A stretch of 5,236 nucleotides of DNA from an uncultured Planctomycetaceae bacterium (GTDB taxonomy: Bacteria > Planctomycetota > Planctomycetia > Pirellulales > UBA1268). The stretch is taken from contig CALCGM010000067.1 in the NCBI GenBank assembly GCA_937900985.1, positions 1 through 5,236 on the forward strand, written 5' to 3'. The translations under genes were made by a program, and so were the position numbers. Below are positions 1 through 5,236 of the stretch, piece by piece; the first letter of the stretch is position 1, and the number at the start of each line of letters is the position of its first letter. The notes below the pieces were generated by a model, which made no database searches, was not told the origin of the DNA, and saw only the letters and a program-made list of their open reading frames with translations.

Positions 1-109
1 GCACCTGCTGGGCATCGACCACGAACGCTTCACGTTCAAGTTCCAAGGCCTCGATCAGCGGCTCACCGGCGTGGAGCCCCAGCGGGTTGTCAGCGAACTC
101 CTGGCCTAA
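1..109 (+). CDS. DUF1501 domain protein, C-terminal fragment (5' end outside window)
   Basis: Reading from base 2 in frame gives 35 residues ending in TAA at 107-109. The tail contains HLLGIDHERFTFKFQG followed by LDQRLTGVEP and ends RVVSELLA. I recognise this as the usual C-terminal end of DUF1501 proteins, which are large, probably Tat-exported, sulfatase/phosphatase-fold proteins expanded in Planctomycetota, often encoded next to PSCyt1/PSD1 cytochrome-domain genes. Their substrate is not established. Only the last few percent of the protein is visible, so its catalytic residues and export signal cannot be judged. The gene converges on the minus-strand unknown gene, with 15 bases between the two stop codons. 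The family call comes from remembered family sequence and was not checked by a search. Confidence 0.8.
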   Translation, partial: HLLGIDHERFTFKFQGLDQRLTGVEPQRVVSELLA

Positions 110-124
110 CGCGTCTCGGACGGC

Positions 125-715
125 TTAATCTTCGAAGCGGGTTTCGACCGTTGAGGCGGCGAGCATCCGGCTGTGGGTTCCGTCGAAGGCAAGCAGGGCC
201 GTGTTGCGGAGCTCTTCCGCGGTGGTTCCGGCGATGCCGGTGCGGTGCAGCCAATACTGCTCGCCGGCTTTGAGCGGGTGGGCGGGAAAGTCGGCCTGCC
301 GCACGCTGGGCAGGGTTGTCTTCACCCAGTTCCAGGCGGCGACATGGTGCTGCAGTGCCTCGTCAGGCTCGATGCGGCACCAGCGGCGGTATTCCACCTC
401 CAGCAGGCAGATGATGCCTCTCGGGTCGTCGGCCACACACTCCTCGGCCGTGGCGAGGCCCAGCGGTGTGGTGGTGAGCAGGATTGCTGGATCAGGATCG
501 AGCCCTGGCACGTCCGCCGCCCACTGCCGACGGTGGTCGAGCTGCCGCGTGAGCTTCTCCGTCAGCCATGCTCCAACAGACTCCGCCACCACCCGCGTTG
601 CCTCGGCCGTCACGGCAGGGGCGGGATCGGGCGTGCTGCGGTGCCGGGGCCGCGTGCGGTCGTCAGCAAGAAAGGCCAGCAGGCCCTCCCGCCAGGCGGC
701 GGTTGCTGGTGTCAT
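125..715 (-). CDS. Hypothetical protein, 196 aa, translationally coupled to hrpB
   Basis: I do not recognise this family. The ATG at 715-713 overlaps the hrpB stop in an ATGA arrangement, and an AGGAG site lies 6 bases upstream, which fixes the start. The stop is TAA at 127-125. There is no signal peptide or membrane segment, so it is probably cytosolic. Residues 20-37 are a Pro/Arg-rich, probably disordered linker. Residues 38-65 look helical and amphipathic. From about 100 the protein is aromatic-rich and looks compactly folded: LLEVEYRRWCRIEPDEAL (104-121), AAWNWVKTTLP (126-136), HPLKAGEQYWLHRTGIAG (146-163), then a possible beta pair near 172-194. The dense Trp/Tyr/His content between 109 and 158 is the likeliest conserved core. 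Reality as a gene is supported by the coupled start, the ribosome site and its place as the last gene of the block. Function is unknown. Confidence 0.8.
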   Translation of the reverse strand: MTPATAAWREGLLAFLADDRTRPRHRSTPDPAPAVTAEATRVVAESVGAWLTEKLTRQLDHRRQWAADVPGLDPDPAILLTTTPLGLATAEECVADDPRGIICLLEVEYRRWCRIEPDEALQHHVAAWNWVKTTLPSVRQADFPAHPLKAGEQYWLHRTGIAGTTAEELRNTALLAFDGTHSRMLAASTVETRFED

Positions 716-3282
716 CCTCCGCTCCTTTTTCGGTTGCCCGAGAGGCCCGATCGCGAGGCCTCGGCCGAGAGCGGATCGTCGGGCCAGGCATGCTTGGGAT
801 ACCGCCTGCGGAGCTCTTTCTTCACCTCGCTGTAGGTGGTGGCCCAGAAACTGGCCAGGTCGTCGGTCACCTGCTGAGGTCGATGATTCGGGCCCAGCAG
901 GTGCAAGAGCACCGGCACGCGTCCGCCGGCGATCCGCGGCGTGGCCGGCAGACCAAACACCTCCTGAATCCGCACCGCCAGGACCGGCGGCCGGCCCGCC
1001 TCATACTGCAGCCGGTGCCGGTTGCCACTGGGCACCTCCAGGCTCTCGGGAGCCAGGCGATCGACCTCTGGCAGCCTGTCAAAACCGATGGAAACCTGCA
1101 GTGAGGGAAGCCAGTCTCGTTTTCGCAGGTCCTCCAGCGAACAGAGCCCCTGGCAGAGATCCGGCAGCATCGCTCTGAGCATCGCTTCATCAAACGCAGG
1201 CAGCGCAAGCTCCGGCATCGCGTCGGCCAGCCATCGCACCCTCGCCAGCAGTCGGCCGGCGGCCGAATCGTCGGCCGGCAGATGCCGCGCGAGCTGAAGG
1301 GCCGCGGCCTCGGCGAGCATCCTGCTGGCGGTGTCGCGATCCTCGATCGCAATCGGCGTTTCCTCAAGCACGAGGTCGCACCAGGCCTGCTGGCGGCGGG
1401 CCTCCACACGCCCCTGCGAGGGATTGAGCAGCAGTCTGTCGCGGCTCGTCAGCACGTGCGGAAAGTCGTCGAGCCAGGCCCGTTCCACCGCCGACGCCAT
1501 CCGCACCTTGGCCTCGCTGCCTGCGTCGTCGAGATCGATCGCCAGAAACAGTGATTCGCCTGCCACCCGGCTCGAACGGTCCAGCCGCACCCCACGGCCG
1601 CCCACCATCGTGCCCCGGTCACGGCCGCCCGTGCGGAGCCGCACCAGCCGATCCGGAAACGCCGCCAGCAACGCCCGGCCAAACGCCGCTTCCACGTCGT
1701 CGGCCCGAGGCCCCCGCGGCTCGTCAACCATCCGCAGCATCTGCTCCGCAACCCGCAGCACGCCCCGGGCCGCGGGTGGATGCAGCGGCAGCTCACGGCT
1801 CTCATGGCCCGCGTGAAAACCCTCAAGCGCGATCACCCGATCGAAGAGATCCGACCGGCTTCGCACCTGCCGCACATCTCGCGGCCCGCCTCCACCGCCA
1901 CGGGTGCGAAACGGATCCCGCTCCGAGAGCAGCGCCGCTGCCAGCGACGCCTCCCGCATCACCCCCGCTGCCGCCCCGGCCAGCAGCAGCGCTCCCAGTC
2001 GCGGATGGCAGGGCAGCTCCGCAAGCTGACGGCCCACCGGTGTGATGTCGAGACCCTCCCGGCCCTCACCTCGCACCGCATCGAGCTGCCGCAAGAGATC
2101 GACCGCCCTGCCCACCGCATCGTCGGGCGGGGGCTCAAGCCAGGGGAAACCAGACCAGCTGCCGAGGGCCACGAGCTGCAAGACCGGCCCAGCAAGGTCG
2201 CTCCGCAGCACCTCAGCCCGCTCCGCTTCGTCTCGCCGGGCGTGCGCCACCTCGTCCCACAGCCGCAGGCAGATGCCCGGCGCTGTCCGCCCCGCTCGGC
2301 CAGCTCGCTGCTCGGCCGACGCCTGCGAGATCGGCACCAGCTCAAGCCGCGGCAGGCCCGTCGCCGGTGACACCCGCAGCTGCCGAGCGTCGCCTGAGTC
2401 GACCACGGCGGTCACGCCTGGAACCGTCACCGATGTTTCAGCCACGTTGGTGGAGAGGATCACCTTTCGACGCCCGTCGTCGGCAAACACCAGGTCCTGC
2501 TCCGCTGCGGCAAGATCGCCATACAGGGGGAGCACCATCGTGTCGCGATCGCAGGCAGGCTCAAGCAGCCGGCGGCTGCGTTCGATCTCTCCCACACCAG
2601 GCAGAAACACGAGCAGATGCCCGCTGGTCTCCCGCAGCAATCTGGGCACCGCTTTGGCGATCAGTTCGGCCACGTCATCCCGCAGCATCCGCTCTCCCCG
2701 CCGCAGATAGCGGACATCGACGGGATAGCAGCGGCCCTCCGCCGTGATGACTCGGCAGCCGGCGGTGCCACCGAGCGCACGAGCGAGCGGCTCGGTGGCC
2801 AGCGTGGCGCTGGTCACCAGCAGCCTCAGGTCGGGCCGGAGGTCGCGGCGGAGCTGCGTGAGCATTCCGAAGATCAGGTCCATCTCGATGGAACGCTCGT
2901 GAAACTCATCGAGCACGACCGCAGCGATCCCCTCGAGTGCGACGTCATCGAGCAGCCGGCGGAGCATGATGCCGGTGGTCTCCACCGACAGCCGCGTCTC
3001 GCGGGAGGCCCTGACGTCAAACCGCACGCGGTAGCCGACCTCGCCTCCCAGCGGGCAGCCGCGACGTCTGGCAATCTCGGCGGCCACCGCGCGTGCTGCC
3101 AGCCGTCTCGGCTGGACGAGGACGACCTGGCCCTGGCCGCCGAGGTCGTCGAGCACCGCCGGAGGAATCAGGGTGGTCTTGCCAGACCCCGGCGGAGCGG
3201 TGACCACGACCGCGTGCGTTCGCGAGGCGGCGACCACCTCCGGGAGAACCTTGGCAACCGGCAGATCCACCGAGGTCTTCAC
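712..3282 (-). CDS. hrpB: ATP-dependent helicase HrpB (DEAH-type DExH-box)
   Basis: This encodes 856 residues, a normal HrpB length. HrpB proteins are cytosolic NTP-dependent helicases of the DEAH/RHA group; their physiological substrate in bacteria is poorly defined. Visible motifs in order are Walker A APPGSGKTT (29-37), PRRLAAR (58-64), DEFH (125-128), SAT (158-160), motif V STNVAETSVTVPGV (277-290) and motif VI QRAGRAGR (325-332). An HA2-like region spans about 390-460. The HrpB-specific C-terminus includes the LLLNPSQGRVEA segment and, at 801-838, VTDDLASFWATTYSEVKKEL followed by RRRYPKHAWPDDP. I chose the GTG at 3282-3280. It overlaps the kinase stop (GTGA), has GGGAG 5 bases upstream, and gives an N-terminus (LPVAKVLPEVV) like that of E. 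coli HrpB. The open frame continues 92 codons upstream inside the kinase gene, but that stretch is Arg-rich and unlike HrpB. A five-glycine run (462-466) sits after the HA2-like region. Confidence 0.96.
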   Translation of the reverse strand: MKTSVDLPVAKVLPEVVAASRTHAVVVTAPPGSGKTTLIPPAVLDDLGGQGQVVLVQPRRLAARAVAAEIARRRGCPLGGEVGYRVRFDVRASRETRLSVETTGIMLRRLLDDVALEGIAAVVLDEFHERSIEMDLIFGMLTQLRRDLRPDLRLLVTSATLATEPLARALGGTAGCRVITAEGRCYPVDVRYLRRGERMLRDDVAELIAKAVPRLLRETSGHLLVFLPGVGEIERSRRLLEPACDRDTMVLPLYGDLAAAEQDLVFADDGRRKVILSTNVAETSVTVPGVTAVVDSGDARQLRVSPATGLPRLELVPISQASAEQRAGRAGRTAPGICLRLWDEVAHARRDEAERAEVLRSDLAGPVLQLVALGSWSGFPWLEPPPDDAVGRAVDLLRQLDAVRGEGREGLDITPVGRQLAELPCHPRLGALLLAGAAAGVMREASLAAALLSERDPFRTRGGGGGPRDVRQVRSRSDLFDRVIALEGFHAGHESRELPLHPPAARGVLRVAEQMLRMVDEPRGPRADDVEAAFGRALLAAFPDRLVRLRTGGRDRGTMVGGRGVRLDRSSRVAGESLFLAIDLDDAGSEAKVRMASAVERAWLDDFPHVLTSRDRLLLNPSQGRVEARRQQAWCDLVLEETPIAIEDRDTASRMLAEAAALQLARHLPADDSAAGRLLARVRWLADAMPELALPAFDEAMLRAMLPDLCQGLCSLEDLRKRDWLPSLQVSIGFDRLPEVDRLAPESLEVPSGNRHRLQYEAGRPPVLAVRIQEVFGLPATPRIAGGRVPVLLHLLGPNHRPQQVTDDLASFWATTYSEVKKELRRRYPKHAWPDDPLSAEASRSGLSGNRKRSGG
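722..726 (-). promoter_or_regulatory. Ribosome binding site of the 196-aa unknown gene
   Basis: On the minus strand AGGAG lies 6 bases before ATG 715-713, inside the hrpB 3' end. A second purine run, GGAGG (720-716), directly touches the ATG and is too close to be the working site. Confidence 0.65.
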
Positions 3283-4322
3283 GCCGTCTCCCGCGACAAG
3301 CGAGCGAAGGCCTCGATCGCCGCGCCTCGCGCACCGGCGGTGTCGCCATTGGGCATCACCAGGATATCGATCGCGGCCTGCTCTTCTCGCTGCCTGGGCA
3401 TTGCTCCGCGAATCTCGTTGACAAACCACTGCTGAAACGACGCGTCGGTCTCCACAGCACCGCCTCCCACGAAGAGCACGTCGGGATCGAAGACGTTGAT
3501 CATCTCGTCGAAGAAGAGGCCCAGCGCCCACGCCTGCACCCGGAAGATCTCCTGGCACATCGGGTCGCCCTTCTCCGCGAGCCCGCGGACAAACTTTGCC
3601 GCCCGCCGCGGATCGCCAAGTTCACTGAGCTGATGGCTCGGATGCCGCTGCAGGAAAAACGGCAGCAGCGTCCGCTCGATGGCCGTCAGCGAGCAGAGCG
3701 ACTCAAGGTCGCCTGTTCGGCCGCAGTTGCAGCGTGGCACGAGCCCTTCGATGCCGGGAATCGCCCGATAGGGAATCAAGACGTGGCCCAGCTCGCCACC
3801 AAAGCCGTTGCGGCCCGTGACCACCTCACCATGCACGATCACGCCACCGCCGAGCCCCGTGCCGATGATCGCGGAGATCGACGTGGCCCGGTTTTCCACG
3901 CCAAACTTCGTGAAGTGGCCCCAGAGGGCCGCGGCATTTCCGTCGTTGAGGTAACACACCGGGCGGCCGAGCTTCGCCTCAAGGCCCGCGCGAATATCAA
4001 AGCCAGCCCATTGCTCGTGCACAAAGTTGGTTGAGCCGCGGGCGCTGAGCACGCCACTGGCGGTAGCAGGGCCCGGCGTGTCGAGCCCAACGCTCACGAT
4101 CTGCTCGGGGGCGAGGCCCACGCTTGCCGCAGCGATCTCGAGCCCATCGGCGATCTGCTGCAGGCAGACATCCGGTCCCTCGGCGACACGCGCTGGATGC
4201 TCGCAGAGTCCTTCCACGAGAAACTGCCGCTCACCATTGAGAAAGGTGTAGTTGACTGCAGTTCCACCAAGATCGATGCCGGCCACGACCTGCTGTGCGT
4301 TCACGAGAATGTCCATCTCCAT
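3279..4322 (-). CDS. ROK family sugar kinase, glucokinase-like
   Basis: This encodes 347 residues, slightly longer than typical ROK kinases. It probably phosphorylates a hexose with ATP in the cytosol; glucose is the default guess, but specificity cannot be read from sequence. Visible features are the N-terminal phosphate loop GIDLGGT (15-21), GLDTPGP (79-85), the catalytic-base motif LNDGNAAALWG with Asp127, IGTGLGGG (153-160), the sugar-binding GGELGH (175-180), CNCG (198-201) and a C-terminal LFVGGGAVE (283-291). There is no N-terminal helix-turn-helix, so it is a kinase rather than a ROK repressor. The zinc motif is unusual: the third Cys of the CxCGxxGC consensus is Asp205. ATG 4322 is taken as the start; ATG 4316 is an alternative two codons in. 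Neither has a clear Shine-Dalgarno site, as the leader is C-rich. The open frame extends 150 codons further upstream, but that part is Arg/Pro-rich and crosses the divergent gene. The stop overlaps the hrpB start. Confidence 0.93.
   Translation of the reverse strand: MEMDILVNAQQVVAGIDLGGTAVNYTFLNGERQFLVEGLCEHPARVAEGPDVCLQQIADGLEIAAASVGLAPEQIVSVGLDTPGPATASGVLSARGSTNFVHEQWAGFDIRAGLEAKLGRPVCYLNDGNAAALWGHFTKFGVENRATSISAIIGTGLGGGVIVHGEVVTGRNGFGGELGHVLIPYRAIPGIEGLVPRCNCGRTGDLESLCSLTAIERTLLPFFLQRHPSHQLSELGDPRRAAKFVRGLAEKGDPMCQEIFRVQAWALGLFFDEMINVFDPDVLFVGGGAVETDASFQQWFVNEIRGAMPRQREEQAAIDILVMPNGDTAGARGAAIEAFARLSRETA
3288..3292 (-). promoter_or_regulatory. Ribosome binding site of hrpB
   Basis: On the minus strand GGGAG lies 5 bases before the GTG start at 3282-3280, inside the last codons of the ROK kinase gene. 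It decides the GTG start over in-frame codons further upstream and supports reinitiation after kinase translation. Confidence 0.65.
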
Positions 4323-4432
4323 TACGTGGGGGTGGCGGGGCGTCCTTCGCCCTCTTCCTGTTCTCAGCCGCACCCAGTGCCACCATACTAACGAAAGACG
4401 TGAAGACTTCCGCCAGCAGAGGACGACAAGCG
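4323..4432. promoter_or_regulatory. Divergent intergenic region between the kinase operon and the redox gene
   Basis: These 110 bases separate two genes that start in opposite directions, so promoters for both should lie here. The clearest A/T-rich spot is around 4384-4397 (catactaacgaaag). Read on the minus strand it offers TAGTAT (4390-4385), four of six matches to a sigma70 -10 box, but I see no convincing -35 partner at 17 bases. On the plus strand TTCTCA (4361-4366) and CATACT (4384-4389) are 17 bases apart but match the consensus poorly. The 20 bases in front of the kinase start are very C-rich on its coding strand and hold no Shine-Dalgarno site. No operator palindrome or riboswitch was recognised. 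Confidence 0.4.
4418..4423 (+). promoter_or_regulatory. Ribosome binding site of the thioredoxin-like gene
   Basis: AGAGGA lies 9 bases before ATG 4433. It favours this start over the internal ATG at 4460, which has no purine-rich site in front of it. Both starts keep the hydrophobic core of the signal peptide; they differ by nine mostly basic N-terminal residues. Confidence 0.55.
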
Positions 4433-5236
4433 ATGGTGCGGCTCCGACGTGGCTTTGGCATGGCTGGCTCCGGCCCCCGAATCGGCGGGGCCCAGCGAGT
4501 CGGCTGGCTTGCCGTCGCCCTTTCCGTGGCCTGGTGGCCAGCGGCCTCAGCCGCGGAGCCGCCCGCAGCTGAGGGGCGGCGGTGCGCGGTGGTAGAACTC
4601 TACATCGCAGGCTCGCGGGATGACGACACCGCCGCGGCTGAGCGGGTTCAGGCTTTCGCCGCTGACCGCGGAAGCATCGAGCTGCTGGTTCGGGATGTCG
4701 AGACAGACGACTCGGCCCGGAAACGGTTTGACCGCATTCGGGGGGCGTATCGACAGCCCGGCTGGGAGACACCGTTGGCCTACGCCTGCGGCCAAGCGGT
4801 GGCAGGCGAGCCTGGCGATGACCTGGTGGCCGGCCTGAAAAACGCCTTGATGGTGGAGGTCTTCACCCGCCGCGGCTGCTCACGGTGCAGCCGCGTGAAG
4901 GCCTGGCTGCCGGGCGTCATGGCCCGCTATCCGGCCTGGCGGCTCTCGCTGCGTGAGCTGTCGTCAGACGACACCGCGGTGCAGCGACTGGAGCAGCTGG
5001 TGGCCACGTATCGCACGGCGGCGGCGAGTGTGCCCGTCGTGCATGTCTGTGGCAAGCTGGTGATCGGCTTTGACCAGGTGGCAACCACCGGCAAGCAGAT
5101 TGAAGAAACGCTCACCACCTGGAGCCGCCCCTGCCCACAGGCTGCGGACTCGTCGTCGGCGCCGCGGAAATCCGGCTTCCAGCTCGTTCGGCTGCAGGGC
5201 AGCGGCCCCACCGCAGAGGCATCATCGGGAGATGCT
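4433..5236 (+). CDS. Exported protein with two tandem thioredoxin/glutaredoxin-like domains, 3' end outside window
   Basis: The frame is open from ATG 4433 to the last base, giving 268 residues with no stop. An AGAGGA site 9 bases upstream supports this start; ATG 4460 is a possible internal alternative. Residues 1-40 form a signal peptide: basic n-region, hydrophobic VGWLAVALSVAWWP (23-36), and a signal-peptidase-I-like AASA-A cut after Ala40. Residues 53-124 and about 140-212 are two similar thioredoxin-like folds. The second has the redox motif CSRC (149-152) and a probable cis-proline in SVPVV (Pro201). The first has GSRDDD (60-65) at the equivalent place and keeps a matching proline in ETPLAYACG (Pro113). 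After 230 comes a Ser/Pro-rich linker. The pattern GFD-x4-TTG-x2-IE after the fold resembles, from memory, glutaredoxin-like domains fused to CcdA/DsbD-type membrane proteins, so a transmembrane electron-transfer domain may follow. That part is inference. Likely role: thiol-disulfide exchange outside the cytoplasm. Confidence 0.85.
   Translation, partial: MVRLRRGFGMAGSGPRIGGAQRVGWLAVALSVAWWPAASAAEPPAAEGRRCAVVELYIAGSRDDDTAAAERVQAFAADRGSIELLVRDVETDDSARKRFDRIRGAYRQPGWETPLAYACGQAVAGEPGDDLVAGLKNALMVEVFTRRGCSRCSRVKAWLPGVMARYPAWRLSLRELSSDDTAVQRLEQLVATYRTAAASVPVVHVCGKLVIGFDQVATTGKQIEETLTTWSRPCPQAADSSSAPRKSGFQLVRLQGSGPTAEASSGDA
4858..4903 (+). repeat. Long inverted repeat over the CxxC codons of the redox gene
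   Basis: The inner arms CGCGGCTGC (4871-4879) and GCAGCCGCG (4887-4895) are perfectly complementary around a 7-base loop. The outer arms GGTCTTCA (4858-4865) and TGAAGGCC (4896-4903) pair with one G-T wobble. A 5-base bulge (4866-4870) separates the two blocks on the left side only. This gives 17 pairs in total. The repeat lies wholly within coding sequence and covers the codons for FTRRGCSRCSRVK. There is no T-tract after it, so it does not look like an intrinsic terminator. Confidence 0.6.

Noticed and set aside
111..124. Possible terminator between the convergent stops
   Set aside because: CGTC/GACG (112-115 and 119-122) is only a 4-base stem with a 3-base loop and no T-tract. Too weak to call.
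201..1178. Plus-strand open frame of 325 codons
   Set aside because: It lies antisense to the unknown gene and hrpB. Its Ser/Arg/Ala/Pro-rich translation is typical of shadow frames in GC-rich DNA and shows no recognisable domain.
1251..1279. Direct repeat of gtcggccggc (1251-1260 and 1270-1279)
   Set aside because: The 10-base repeat is inside hrpB, its 19-base spacing is out of codon phase, and CGGCCG words are common at this base composition.
2617..3435. Plus-strand open frame of 272 codons
   Set aside because: It is antisense to the hrpB helicase core and the kinase 3' end, both secure genes. No motif or ribosome site supports it.
3283..3558. 92-codon upstream extension of the hrpB reading frame
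   Set aside because: The extra residues are Arg-rich and unlike HrpB, and they lie inside the ROK kinase gene in another frame. The GTG at 3282 has a ribosome site, a stop/start overlap and the expected HrpB N-terminus.
4326..4342. G-rich run in the divergent intergenic region as a G-quadruplex
   Set aside because: Only two tracts have three or more G, so it does not meet the usual four-tract pattern.
4433..4459. Tat signal at the N-terminus (RLRRGF)
   Set aside because: There is one Arg pair but no full S/T-R-R-x-F-L-K pattern, and the hydrophobic core begins some 16 residues later. A Sec-type signal is the simpler reading.
4323..4772. 150-codon upstream extension of the ROK kinase frame
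   Set aside because: It is Arg/Pro-rich low-information sequence that crosses the intergenic region and runs antisense to the signal-peptide gene. ROK kinases begin just before the GIDLGGT motif.
4927..5211. Minus-strand open frame of 94 codons
   Set aside because: It is antisense to the second thioredoxin domain, whose plus-strand coding is well supported by motifs.

Overview
The window is GC-rich with strong G/C bias at third codon positions. It looks like a chromosomal segment from a member of the Planctomycetota. The main clue is the gene tail at the left edge, whose last 35 residues read like the C-terminus of a DUF1501 protein, a family greatly expanded in that phylum. The remaining genes fit this but do not prove it, and I cannot name the order or genus.

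Layout from left to right. The 3' end of a plus-strand DUF1501 gene stops at 109. After a 15-base convergent gap, three minus-strand genes form a tight block transcribed right to left: a ROK-family sugar kinase (4322 to 3279), the DExH-box helicase hrpB (3282 to 712), and a 196-residue protein I do not recognise (715 to 125). Both junctions in the block are 4-base stop/start overlaps (GTGA and ATGA), each with a Shine-Dalgarno-like site inside the preceding gene, so translational coupling is likely. A 110-base divergent intergenic region (4323-4432) separates the block from a plus-strand gene that starts at 4433 and runs off the right edge. That gene encodes an exported protein with a signal peptide and two consecutive thioredoxin-like folds. 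The first fold has lost its CxxC motif and the second keeps it (CSRC).

Functionally this is mostly ordinary housekeeping: sugar phosphorylation, an RNA-helicase-like ATPase, and periplasmic thiol redox chemistry. I see no mobile element, CRISPR array, RNA gene or defence island, and nothing that supports a new multi-gene system. The points most worth a second look are the degenerate/active thioredoxin tandem, the altered zinc-site motif of the ROK kinase, the coupled kinase-helicase-unknown operon, and a long inverted repeat lying exactly on the CxxC codons of the redox gene.
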